Below the pieces are notes generated by a model. That model saw only the letters and a list, made by a program, of their open reading frames with translations, was not told where the DNA came from and searched no databases. Shown in pieces: positions 1 to 6,321 of a stretch of 6,321 nucleotides of DNA. Positions within the stretch are counted from its first letter, which is position 1; each line of letters begins with the position of its first letter. The stretch is from positions 1 to 6,321 of the forward strand of contig JAOUIN010000137.1 of the NCBI GenBank assembly GCA_029883965.1, read 5' to 3'. A program made the position numbers and the translations under genes. This DNA comes from Betaproteobacteria bacterium (GTDB lineage Bacteria > Pseudomonadota > Gammaproteobacteria > Burkholderiales > SG8-41).

Positions 1-1309
1 CAACGCCGGGCGCAGGCGCCGGCGTTGCTGTACCAGTCGCGCCAACCGCACCGGCGCCCGTCTCGAACTCCCCCGGGCGGTACTGCCAGCCGAGTTCCGT
101 CAGCGTGATGTCGGGACTGGATGCCAAAGCGCGCATGATCACTTCGAGGAAGCCCTGGGGCCGTGCCTCCGTGCTCCGCAACCGGTCCGCAAGCTCGGTC
201 GCTTTGCGCAGATTCTCGGCGGTCGTGGGTGCCGTCGGAAACTGCTGCGTCGCCTTTTGATACTCGGCATTGACGCGTGCCGTCTGGCGGGCAACGTCCT
301 CGGTCCGGCTTTGCAGGGTATATTGTTCCCCGATGTTGTATCCGGACCAGACGATGCCGATGACAGCGACCGCCGCACTGGCGACGAGCAACTGGCGACG
401 CATCTGATACCGCTGAAACCCGGCCGTTACCTTGACGGGAGCGAGATTGTTGCTTGGAACCCTCGCGCCCAATAGCTGCAGATAGAGAACCGAGGGCGAA
501 AGTGCGAGCAACTCCGGATCGACTTTCAGCAGCGATGCAATTGCGGCACGGTCAACGTACTTACATTGCAGATTGGGGTTATCTTCACGGATCGCCCGCG
601 TAGTGTCACCGAGTTCGTCCGCATGATCGAGCAGAACGACGGAGACCGGCTCGTCCAGTGTCGCGGCGCGCAGCGCGTGAAGATAGAGCCGGGTATTTGA
701 AATCTCGTCGATAACGGCCCGATCCCGGGCATCTGCTGCCGTGTCGCTGCGGCTGAGGCGGCTGAGACGGAACGCGTTGGCGCGGTAGAACGTCAGCCGG
801 ATGCCGACCGGCTGCACCGCGACCAGCAGCACGTTGCCGGTTTTTTCGCCGAGGGCCTCGACCAGTCCCGCAGTCACCATCGGCAGCAGATACACGCCGC
901 CGACCGGCAGTCCGCACTCGGTCAGCACAGCCAGCCACGGGTCAACCATTTCCGCATTGGTCAGCGCCGAAAACAGGAACCGGTCATCACGCCGTTTACT
1001 GCTGTCGCGTCCGATGAGGGACGCTGCAGCGTAAGGCGATCCGCGGTAATACTGGCGCAACTTGCGATCAACCATTTGCGCCCGATCCGACCCGGTGGCG
1101 TGCGGCAGGGTTTCAACGCGGTAGTCTTCTTCGACGGCATCGACGATTACAAATGCCGGTGTATTGCCGGAAGTCGCTGCGTAGTCCCTGAATTCCGCAA
1201 CACCGGCTTCGCTGTTTTCGAATACGGTGCAATCGGTCAGGCGCCCGCTCCGCCAACGCGCGGCGGTTGCCTGGCTTGCCGAAATGCAGAGTAGAAGTTT
1301 GTTGGCCAT
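1..1309 (-). CDS. PilM/GspL-like bitopic pilus assembly protein (C-terminus cut by window edge)
   Basis: The frame is open from an ATG at 1309 to the left edge, giving 436 visible codons and no stop. Residues 1-300 look like a cytoplasmic domain (it begins MANKLLLCISAS; conserved-looking patches are EEDYRVETLPH at 60-70 and GRDSSKRRDD from 100). One hydrophobic helix follows two arginines at about 307-326 (LLVASAAVAVIGIVWSG). Residues 327-384 are polar and helix-prone, probably coiled coil, and a segment like the start of a PilN/GspL ferredoxin-like fold begins near 385 (GFLEVIMRAL). It ends in a Gly/Ala/Thr/Pro-rich stretch from 416. This layout is that of GspL, or of PilM and PilN joined in one chain (as in MshI), which ties the assembly ATPase to the inner-membrane platform. 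I see no convincing actin-type nucleotide-binding motif, so the domain may be structural, as in GspL. It starts 24 bases after the platform gene. There is no Shine-Dalgarno before the ATG, so coupled translation is likely. The family call rests on architecture and context. Confidence 0.7.
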   Translation of the reverse strand, partial: MANKLLLCISASQATAARWRSGRLTDCTVFENSEAGVAEFRDYAATSGNTPAFVIVDAVEEDYRVETLPHATGSDRAQMVDRKLRQYYRGSPYAAASLIGRDSSKRRDDRFLFSALTNAEMVDPWLAVLTECGLPVGGVYLLPMVTAGLVEALGEKTGNVLLVAVQPVGIRLTFYRANAFRLSRLSRSDTAADARDRAVIDEISNTRLYLHALRAATLDEPVSVVLLDHADELGDTTRAIREDNPNLQCKYVDRAAIASLLKVDPELLALSPSVLYLQLLGARVPSNNLAPVKVTAGFQRYQMRRQLLVASAAVAVIGIVWSGYNIGEQYTLQSRTEDVARQTARVNAEYQKATQQFPTAPTTAENLRKATELADRLRSTEARPQGFLEVIMRALASSPDITLTELGWQYRPGEFETGAGAVGATGTATPAPAPGV

Positions 1310-1333
1310 GATGGGGAGGAGGGTGCCCCGCGG

Positions 1334-2545
1334 CTAAAATTTCAGTTTGCCGAGAATATCATAGACAGGTCCCAGCACTGCCCAGATGACAAAGGCAATC
1401 AGGCCGCCCAGCACCAGCGTTAATGCAGGACCCAGCATTTTCATGCCTTTGTCCACCGAATCCTTGACGTCGCGATTATAAAAATATGTGACGTTGGCAA
1501 GTGCGACATCGAGTGCGCCGGTGCTTTCGCCGACCCGCAGCATGCGGATCACCAGCGGCGGGAACAATCCCAGATTCTGAAAGGTCTCGGTAAGTCCTGC
1601 GCCGCCGGACACTTGCTGGACGGCGCGGTTCAGCCCGTCCGCAACAACGCGGTTGCCGACGACGTCCTCGCTGATTCGTATCGCGTCGAGCACCGTGATC
1701 CCCGAACGGTACATCAGGCCGAAAGTATTGGCGAAGCGCGACAGGATGATCTTCTGCAGGATCGGTCCGATGACGGGGATCCGCAGCTTGGCATAATCCC
1801 AAAGATACGCAGCCTGGTCCGAGCGTCTGACCACCACAACCACAGTGACGATTGCAATGATCGGCAGCAGTACGATGGGCAGCCAGAAGTCCTTGGTGAA
1901 TTCAGAAACCGCCAACAGCGCCCTGGTCTGCATCGGCAGGGCCATGCCCATGGATTTGAACAACTGGGCAATCTGCGGCACCAGGAATACCAGCAGGGCT
2001 CCCATAACCGCGAGTACCACCACCAGCGTCAGCGTCGGGTACATCAGCAAGCGTTTGGTTTGCGAAATCAGTTCGTCCTGCCAGCGGATGGTGTCCGCGA
2101 GATTCTTGAACACTTCAGGCAACTGGCCGGACTGTTCGCCGGCGCGTATCAGGTTGATGAACACGCGGTCAAACACATCAGCATGCGAGGCCATGCACTG
2201 CGACAGCACGTTGCCCGCCTCCATGTCCTCGGTCATGATCGTCAGGACTTCGCGAAACCGGGGAGAGTCGATGGTGTCACGCATGTCGCGCAGTCCATCC
2301 AGGATGGGAATGCCGGAGCGCACCATCTGCTCCATGTCAAAGCAGAAATTCACCAGATCCTGTCGGGTTATTGCGCCGCCGGCGGCCAGTGTGGATGACG
2401 TCTGGCGGTCGACCGGTTTGCAGGCGATCAGGTCCAGCCCCATGCGTCGCAACCGCAGCTCGAGGTCGATTTCGTTGACTGCGTCCAGACCGCCGCGGGC
2501 CTGTCTGCCGGTCTTGTCGATAGCTCTGTATTCGAATGAAGGCAC
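1334..2545 (-). CDS. mshG: Inner-membrane platform protein, GspF/PilC/MshG family
   Basis: This is a complete 403-residue polytopic protein, the usual length for the family. It is the platform in the inner membrane that the assembly ATPase acts on to move pilin or pseudopilin subunits. The N-terminus MPSFEYRAIDKTG is the classical GspF/PilC opening. Two T2SF repeats are visible at about 66-190 and 268-390, with matching signatures NLIRAGEQSGQL (131-142) and IRMLRVGESTGAL (333-345). Membrane helices lie at about 171-192, 220-240 and 371-394, the family's three-helix pattern. The start is GTG at 2545. An in-frame TGA lies at 2551-2549, so no longer start is possible, and the family N-terminus begins exactly here. 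No clear Shine-Dalgarno precedes it. It lies 44 bases after the ATPase gene, its obligate partner. The symbol follows the order secretin-TPR-ATPase-platform, which resembles mshL-N-E-G; pilC or gspF would be equally valid family names. Confidence 0.95.
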   Translation of the reverse strand: MPSFEYRAIDKTGRQARGGLDAVNEIDLELRLRRMGLDLIACKPVDRQTSSTLAAGGAITRQDLVNFCFDMEQMVRSGIPILDGLRDMRDTIDSPRFREVLTIMTEDMEAGNVLSQCMASHADVFDRVFINLIRAGEQSGQLPEVFKNLADTIRWQDELISQTKRLLMYPTLTLVVVLAVMGALLVFLVPQIAQLFKSMGMALPMQTRALLAVSEFTKDFWLPIVLLPIIAIVTVVVVVRRSDQAAYLWDYAKLRIPVIGPILQKIILSRFANTFGLMYRSGITVLDAIRISEDVVGNRVVADGLNRAVQQVSGGAGLTETFQNLGLFPPLVIRMLRVGESTGALDVALANVTYFYNRDVKDSVDKGMKMLGPALTLVLGGLIAFVIWAVLGPVYDILGKLKF

Positions 2546-2589
2546 GGTTCAGCGGCCCGGTTAAGCGTATGCCCGGAAACAGGCGGTGG
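2546..2589 (-). other. 44-base spacer between ATPase and platform genes
   Basis: This is the longest gap in the window. It holds no Shine-Dalgarno-like purine run before the GTG. Two direct copies of CCGGGC are present but make no stable stem, and there is no terminator or promoter that I can support. It looks like plain intra-operon spacer. Confidence 0.5.
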
Positions 2590-4296
2590 TCATTGACGCA
2601 GACGTCCTGTCAGGTCCACCGTGCGTGCAACCTCGGCAAGGCTGGTGGTGCCTTCAAGCACGCGGCTGAGACCTTCCTCGGCCAGCGAACGAAATCCTTT
2701 GGAGACGGCTTCGGCGCGCAGCTCTTTCGCGGTGGCGCGTCGTGCGACGAGTTCGTCCATGTCGCCGTCCATGACCAGCAGTTCCATGATCGGCGTGCGC
2801 CCGCGGTAGCCCTTGTTGGCGCAATGTTTGCAGCCTACGGGCCGGTAAAGGAACGATGTCGTATCACCGGTAGGGCCCAGCAGCGAACGCTCTTCCAGGG
2901 ACGGGGCATAAGCTTCTTTGCAATGGGAACACAACACCCGCACCAGCCGTTGTGCGATAACGCCGATGATATTGCCCGCCATGATGTCGGGCTGGATGCC
3001 GATGTCGAGCAGACGCGGAAAAGCGCCCAGTGCGGAATTGGTGTGCAGCGTAGTGAAAACCTGGTGGCCCGTCATGGCCGCGCGGAAGGCCATCTCCGCG
3101 GTTTCGCGGTCGCGCACCTCGCCGACGAGGATAATGTCCGGATCCTGGCGCATGATCGAGCGGATGCCGTTGGCAAAATCCATGCGCGCTACCTCGCTCA
3201 CCGAGGTCTGGCGCATCAGCGTCAGCGGGTACTCGACCGGGTCCTCCAGCGTCATGATGTTGACGGTTTCGTCATTGACCTGTGCAAGCAGCGAGTACAG
3301 CGTCGTGGTCTTGCCGCTGCCGGTGGGGCCCGTGACCACGAGTATGCCTTCAGGCCGCGCCAGCATGAGCTCCAGTTTCGCCATCGTTTCGCGCGACAGG
3401 TTCATGCGATCCAGGTTGACGATGGATTTTTCGCGGTCCAGCACCCGCAGCACGATGTTCTCGCCGTAGATCGTCGGCTGCGTGGACACGCGGAAATCAA
3501 TCGGGCGGCCATTGAGCGTCAGCGACAGGCGGCCGTCCTGCGGCGCCCGGGTCTCGGCGATGTTCATGTCACTGACGACTTTGACGCGCACGGTGATGCC
3601 GGGCATGTAGGTCTTATGCAGGCTGCGCACCGTTTCGAGCACGCCGTCAATGCGGTAGCGGATGCGCAGGAACGCATATTCCGGCTCGAAATGGATGTCG
3701 GAGGCGCCGCGCTTGACGGCATCGACCAGGATGGCGTTGACCAGCCGCACCATCGGCTGTGTGTACTCGTCGCCTCCGGCCTGCAGGCTTTCATAATCGA
3801 TCTCGCCGGTTTCGATTTCGGTGAGTATCCCGTCGACCGACAGTTCATGGCCGTAGAACTGGTCAATGTAATCGCTGAGTTGCGCTTCTGCCGCGAGTTG
3901 CGTCTTCAGCTCCATTTGCGAGCCGAGCATGGCGCGCAACTGGTCGAGCGCGACCACGTTGAAAATCTCGGTCGTTGCGATGGTCAACACCTGGTCCACG
4001 GGATCGTAGGCAATTGGCAGCAGGTGATTGCGGCGTGCAAAATCCTCCGGTACCAGGCTGAGGGCTTCCGAGTCGGCAACGACCTGGGCAAGGTCGATGG
4101 ACTCCTGCCCGACGGTCCGCGCCATGATGTCGCGAATCGCCGTTTCGGTGACGAAGCCGAGCCGCACCATCAGGCGGCCGATGGGAATGTTGCTGTTGCG
4201 CTGTTCGGCGAGAACGATGGCGAGCTGGTCCTTGGTGATCAGCCCCTGCTGCACCAGCAATTCACCCAGCCGCAGTTTCTTTCGTTGTTCGGCCAT
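2590..4296 (-). CDS. mshE: Pilus assembly / type II secretion ATPase with MshEN domain (GspE/PilB/MshE family)
   Basis: This cytoplasmic hexameric ATPase would power subunit extrusion through the platform protein encoded next. It has 568 residues, typical of the family. An MshEN (T2SSE_N) domain occupies about 8-140, with a c-di-GMP-type motif at 9-32 and a weaker second copy at 38-61. The motor core follows: Walker A GPTGSGKT (323-330), Asp box TLEDPVEY (349-356), Walker B QDPDIILVGEVRD (384-396) and His box TTLHTN (415-420). A zinc-type four-cysteine module is present at C456, C459, C489 and C492; it is typical of extension ATPases (GspE/PilB) and absent from the retraction ATPase PilT. The frame extends upstream to 4605, but that part runs antiparallel-free through the TPR gene in another frame and is not conserved-looking. 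The ATG at 4296 gives the family N-terminus MAEQRKKLRLGELL and lies 19 bases after the preceding stop. A weak CCGGA about nine bases upstream could be its ribosome site. The mshE name reflects context; pilB or gspE remain possible. Confidence 0.95.
   Translation of the reverse strand: MAEQRKKLRLGELLVQQGLITKDQLAIVLAEQRNSNIPIGRLMVRLGFVTETAIRDIMARTVGQESIDLAQVVADSEALSLVPEDFARRNHLLPIAYDPVDQVLTIATTEIFNVVALDQLRAMLGSQMELKTQLAAEAQLSDYIDQFYGHELSVDGILTEIETGEIDYESLQAGGDEYTQPMVRLVNAILVDAVKRGASDIHFEPEYAFLRIRYRIDGVLETVRSLHKTYMPGITVRVKVVSDMNIAETRAPQDGRLSLTLNGRPIDFRVSTQPTIYGENIVLRVLDREKSIVNLDRMNLSRETMAKLELMLARPEGILVVTGPTGSGKTTTLYSLLAQVNDETVNIMTLEDPVEYPLTLMRQTSVSEVARMDFANGIRSIMRQDPDIILVGEVRDRETAEMAFRAAMTGHQVFTTLHTNSALGAFPRLLDIGIQPDIMAGNIIGVIAQRLVRVLCSHCKEAYAPSLEERSLLGPTGDTTSFLYRPVGCKHCANKGYRGRTPIMELLVMDGDMDELVARRATAKELRAEAVSKGFRSLAEEGLSRVLEGTTSLAEVARTVDLTGRLRQ
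4114..4185 (-). other. MshEN motif II, degenerate copy (ATPase residues 38-61)
   Basis: This starts exactly five residues after motif I, the family spacing. It keeps the core (I39, G40, M43, V44, G47, F48, V49, I54, M58). The leading R/K is proline (P38), and the closing glutamine is threonine (T61). Either the second half-site is weakened or it is within the natural variation of the family; I cannot tell which without an alignment. Confidence 0.6.
4201..4272 (-). other. MshEN motif I, predicted c-di-GMP binding site (ATPase residues 9-32)
   Basis: The 24-residue motif of the MshEN family runs R-L-G-x2-two aliphatics-x2-G-two aliphatics-x4-L-x3-L-x2-Q. Every defined position is met here: R9, L10, G11, L14, V15, G18, L19, I20, L25, L29 and Q32. 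In characterised MshE-type ATPases this motif, together with a second copy five residues later, binds cyclic di-GMP with high affinity. Binding itself is inferred from the match. Confidence 0.8.
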
Positions 4297-4315
4297 CGCG
4301 GTAATTCCGGACCGG

Positions 4316-5557
4316 CTATTCCGGTCGCACGGCGAGCTGGCGGATGCGGTCCTGCGCTTGCCCCAGATTGAAGCCGGCACGGCCTTTGGCTTGCGCCTGT
4401 GCCACGGCCCGCTGGTAAAAACCTGCGGCCAGTTTTGACTGGCCGACATGCTCCAGGCCGACAGCGAGGTTGTAGGCGTAGTCAGGATTCGCCGGCTCCA
4501 GCTGGTGCGCCTGGAAATAAGCCAGTTGTGCTTCGGGCCAGCGCGACTGGTCACCGTACAGATTGCCCAGTGTGAAATAAAGAGAAGCGACGGGCTCGCG
4601 CGCAATCAATTGTTTCAGACGCGTTTCCGCGGACACCGGGTCGGCCCGGCCCATCAGGGCAATCAACCCGGTTTGTGCGTAGGCATTGCGCGGTTCCAGG
4701 TCCAGTACGCTGAAATACAGGCGGCTGGCATCGTCGGGCTTGCTTTCCTGCATGGCGACTGCTGCCAGTCCAAGCAGGGCATTGATGTTTTTCGGCTCCG
4801 CACGTGCCACGTCGCCATAGAACTGACGCGCGGCATCGAGATTGCCGGACTGCAATGCGGCATAGGCTTGCGGCAGGCGGGAATCAAGTTGCGGTTCCGG
4901 GGTTCCGGTGCTGACGCGGATACTGTTGCGTTGCTCCGTCGGGGCATTTGCAGTCACTGGTGCGCGGGGCGCGGCGCGCGGTGCAGGCGCTGGCTCGGCT
5001 TCGCGCGGACGCTCGGGGGTCGCGCTTGGCGTGCCGGCGGGAGCCACGACCGCGCCCGTCGCGATCGGTGGCTGTACCGGCGCGGGTCCCTGGGCCAGCG
5101 GTGCGGGCGGTCGGGCCGGCGCCGGTTGCTGGCGGATAAACAGCCCCGGGTTCGTGATTTGCAGATAAACGTAAATGGCCAGGCCCAGCGCGACGACGCC
5201 GGCGATCACGCCAATGGCCAGGACCGGGCGGATGCGCGGCGCGGTTGCGGGTGTGGCAGCCGCCTGCATGACGGTGGCGGCACGTGCCTGATCACGTGCG
5301 CTGCTGCCGCTGCTCGCAGGGTTGCCTGTCGATGGCGTAGCTGGCTTGGTCTGTGCCGGTTGCGGCGTCGGTGAAACCAGCGGTTCCAGCGTAAGTTCTG
5401 CCGCAGGCTCTTTTTTTGCGGGAGCGGACGGTGATGGCGCAGGCGGTGCAGGTGGTGCGTAAGGTGCCATCCCGGGCGCTGTGGCATCCGGCTCCTTTTG
5501 CTGCGCGTCACCACGATCCTTGGCGGCCTTTTCCAAGGCCTTCATCAGCAGACTCAT
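4316..5557 (-). CDS. MshN-like inner-membrane protein with periplasmic TPR repeats
   Basis: This complete 413-residue protein probably bridges the inner-membrane assembly complex and the secretin. A short cytoplasmic stub begins MSLLMKALEKAAKDRG, reminiscent of the amphipathic N-terminus of GspB/ExeB-type proteins. An Ala/Pro-rich stretch leads to one membrane helix at about 111-133 (PVLAIGVIAGVVALGLAIYV). A second, very Pro/Ala-rich linker (about 144-205) would span the periplasm. Residues 227-395 are TPR-like, with recognisable elements such as AYAALQSGNLDAARQFYGDV, LLGLAAVAMQESKPDDASRLY, LYFTLGNLYGDQSRWPEAQL and YNLAVGLEHVGQSKLAAGFY. The frame is open upstream to 5917 inside the secretin gene, but the ATG at 5557 is preferred. 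It gives the known type of N-terminus and overlaps the secretin stop by four bases (ATGA), which implies translational coupling. Stub, single helix, linker and TPRs, placed between secretin and ATPase, match MshN of the MSHA operon. Sequence identity to MshN cannot be judged here. Confidence 0.85.
   Translation of the reverse strand: MSLLMKALEKAAKDRGDAQQKEPDATAPGMAPYAPPAPPAPSPSAPAKKEPAAELTLEPLVSPTPQPAQTKPATPSTGNPASSGSSARDQARAATVMQAAATPATAPRIRPVLAIGVIAGVVALGLAIYVYLQITNPGLFIRQQPAPARPPAPLAQGPAPVQPPIATGAVVAPAGTPSATPERPREAEPAPAPRAAPRAPVTANAPTEQRNSIRVSTGTPEPQLDSRLPQAYAALQSGNLDAARQFYGDVARAEPKNINALLGLAAVAMQESKPDDASRLYFSVLDLEPRNAYAQTGLIALMGRADPVSAETRLKQLIAREPVASLYFTLGNLYGDQSRWPEAQLAYFQAHQLEPANPDYAYNLAVGLEHVGQSKLAAGFYQRAVAQAQAKGRAGFNLGQAQDRIRQLAVRPE
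5554..5557 (-). promoter_or_regulatory. ATGA stop/start overlap between secretin and TPR gene
   Basis: The secretin stop TGA and the TPR protein start ATG share bases. No Shine-Dalgarno lies in the 20 bases before the ATG, which are the repeat-encoded Pro/Ala codons. Reinitiation by ribosomes finishing the secretin is the simplest way to translate the second gene. Confidence 0.75.
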
Positions 5558-6321
5558 GGCGCTGGCTTGGGCGCTGGTTTGGGTGCCGGAGCAGCGGCTG
5601 ATGCAGGTTGCGGCAGGAAACGCTGGAAAAACTGCAGCTCTTCGCTGGCCAGCGTAGGATTGGTCACGACGGTGGGGCGCAGGAAAATGACCAGTTCGCT
5701 TTTGCGCACACTCTGGTTGCGAAACGCGAACAGGTCGCCGAAACGTCCCAGATTGCTCGCCCCCGGCAGTTGCTCGCGCTGGTTGTTGGACGCATCCTGC
5801 ATCAGTCCGCCAAGAATGACGGTCTGCCCGCTGACCACCTGCAATACCGATTCCATTTCGCGGACCTGAACCTGCGGTACCGGGTTGGCGATGCAGTTGG
5901 TGCGGGTGGCGTCGCACAGGCTCGGATTGGGATCGTTGACGAACGGCTGTGAAGTGTTCAGGCGGGTAACCGTGGGGCGCACGTTGAGCAATACCCGGCC
6001 GTCTTCATTGATCTGCGGCGTGACGCCCATCACGACCCCGACGGAAACGGTCTTTGCGGAGGTGTTGAACGTGGTCAGGGTGGGACCGGTGGTTGGCGTA
6101 GTGGTATCGGCCTTGATCTCGAAATAGACCAGGTTGTCGACGACCTTGAGCAGCGCGGTCTGGTTGTTCATGGCCATCAGCTTCGGACTGGAGAGCACGC
6201 GCGAGTCACCGAATTCCTCAAGCAGTTTCACGGTGCCGCTGATATTGCCGAGGTTGGTGGTCGGGTTGGTATAGGCAATGGTCATTGCATTGCCCGCTGA
6301 GGCACCGGCGGCACCTGCAGC
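5554..6321 (-). CDS. mshL: Secretin, C-terminal part (MshL/PilQ/GspD superfamily; N-terminus outside window)
   Basis: The last 255 residues are visible and the frame is open to the right edge; counting below starts at the in-window Met at 6285. The protein forms the gated multimeric pore in the outer membrane through which the pilus or substrate leaves. Secretin-core signatures appear in order: LLEEFGDSRVLSSPKLMAMN (21-40), VGVVMGVTPQINEDGRVLL (82-100), then VSGQTVILGGLMQD (151-164) with SELVIFLRPTVV (196-207), the classic GGL and closing strands. A loop at 108-139 carries two cysteines (C124, C131). The chain ends in a short Ala/Pro/Lys tail ending PKPAPKPAP instead of an obvious pilotin-binding S-domain, although that is hard to judge by eye. 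The N-domains and signal peptide are not in view. The stop TGA overlaps the next gene's ATG. The symbol follows gene order; pilQ or gspD type cannot be excluded without the N-domains. Confidence 0.93.
   Translation of the reverse strand, partial: AAGAAGASAGNAMTIAYTNPTTNLGNISGTVKLLEEFGDSRVLSSPKLMAMNNQTALLKVVDNLVYFEIKADTTTPTTGPTLTTFNTSAKTVSVGVVMGVTPQINEDGRVLLNVRPTVTRLNTSQPFVNDPNPSLCDATRTNCIANPVPQVQVREMESVLQVVSGQTVILGGLMQDASNNQREQLPGASNLGRFGDLFAFRNQSVRKSELVIFLRPTVVTNPTLASEELQFFQRFLPQPASAAAPAPKPAPKPAP
5558..5581 (-). repeat. 12-base imperfect tandem repeat encoding KPAP units
   Basis: Two adjacent 12-base copies on the plus strand read GGCGCTGGCTTG and GGCGCTGGTTTG, 11 of 12 identical; a decayed third unit may follow at 5582-5593. 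On the coding strand they encode the PKPAPKPAP tail of the secretin. Units are multiples of three, so copy changes would lengthen the tail without a frameshift. The repeat ends at the base before the downstream ATG. Confidence 0.75.

Noticed and set aside
606..938. Minus-strand open frame within the PilM/GspL-like gene in a second frame
   Set aside because: The other frame is open for 436 codons with a membrane helix and family-like patches. This one is Arg/Gly-rich shadow sequence.
1613..2564. Overlapping plus-strand open frames opposite the platform gene
   Set aside because: They mirror a gene with clear GspF/PilC repeats and helices. Their translations are Gln/His/Arg- or Ser/Arg-rich shadow sequence.
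2551..2576. Possible hairpin from CCGG/CCGGGC copies in the ATPase-platform spacer
   Set aside because: The copies are direct repeats. Only a four-base self-complementary CCGG stem is possible, with no U-run, so it is neither a terminator nor a convincing regulatory stem.
2536..4371. Long open frame on the plus strand (over 600 codons) opposite the ATPase gene
   Set aside because: It lies antisense to an ATPase with all Walker, Asp, His and zinc motifs. The predicted peptide has no recognisable domain and is a product of GC-rich codon bias.
4297..4605. N-terminal extension of the ATPase frame up to 4605
   Set aside because: It overlaps the TPR coding region out of frame and is Ser/Arg/Trp-rich without domain character. 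The family N-terminus starts at the ATG at 4296.
4448..5374. Plus-strand open frame opposite the TPR gene
   Set aside because: It is antisense to the TPR and Pro/Ala-rich coding region, and its Arg/Gly/Cys-rich translation is typical of a shadow frame.
5558..5917. N-terminal extension of the TPR protein frame up to 5917
   Set aside because: It overlaps the conserved secretin signatures in another frame. The ATG at 5557 gives a known type of N-terminus and a standard ATGA junction.

Overview
This GC-rich window (roughly 60% by eye) is coding almost end to end on the minus strand. It is an internal slice of one operon for a type IV pilus / type II secretion-like machine. The best overall match is the MSHA-type (mannose-sensitive haemagglutinin-like) pilus cluster of proteobacteria. 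The organism is probably a Gram-negative proteobacterium, because an outer-membrane secretin is encoded. The base composition, the Ala/Pro-rich linkers and the gene set suggest a betaproteobacterium, but that is inference and not shown by a marker gene.

In transcription order (right to left) the layout is: (1) the C-terminal 255 residues of a secretin, cut by the right edge (6321-5554); (2) a bitopic membrane protein with periplasmic TPR repeats, MshN-like (5557-4316), whose ATG overlaps the secretin stop in an ATGA; (3) a complete 568-residue assembly ATPase of the GspE/PilB/MshE family (4296-2590) with an N-terminal MshEN domain; (4) a complete 403-residue inner-membrane platform protein of the GspF/PilC/MshG family (2545-1334, GTG start); (5) a long membrane protein cut by the left edge (1309-1), with a PilM/GspL-like cytoplasmic half, one membrane helix and the start of a PilN/GspL-like periplasmic half. 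The junctions are a 4-base overlap and gaps of 19, 44 and 24 bases, so one transcript with translational coupling is likely. No promoter or terminator is visible inside the window, and no stretch over 50 bases lacks a gene.

Together these genes would build the export and assembly core. The ATPase drives the platform protein, which extracts or inserts pilin subunits. The PilM/GspL-like protein couples the cytoplasmic motor to the periplasm. The TPR protein probably links the inner membrane to the secretin, and the secretin forms the outer-membrane pore. Pilin genes are not in view and would be expected further downstream (left) or upstream.

The most interesting point is regulatory. The ATPase carries a complete first c-di-GMP-binding MshEN motif but a degraded second one. 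Other points are the direct secretin-TPR junction with no MshM-like ATPase between them, the single-chain PilM-TM-PilN layout of the last gene, a cysteine pair in a secretin loop, and a 12-base tandem repeat at the secretin tail. I see no wholly new system: this is a fairly conventional pilus/secretion operon with some unusual details.
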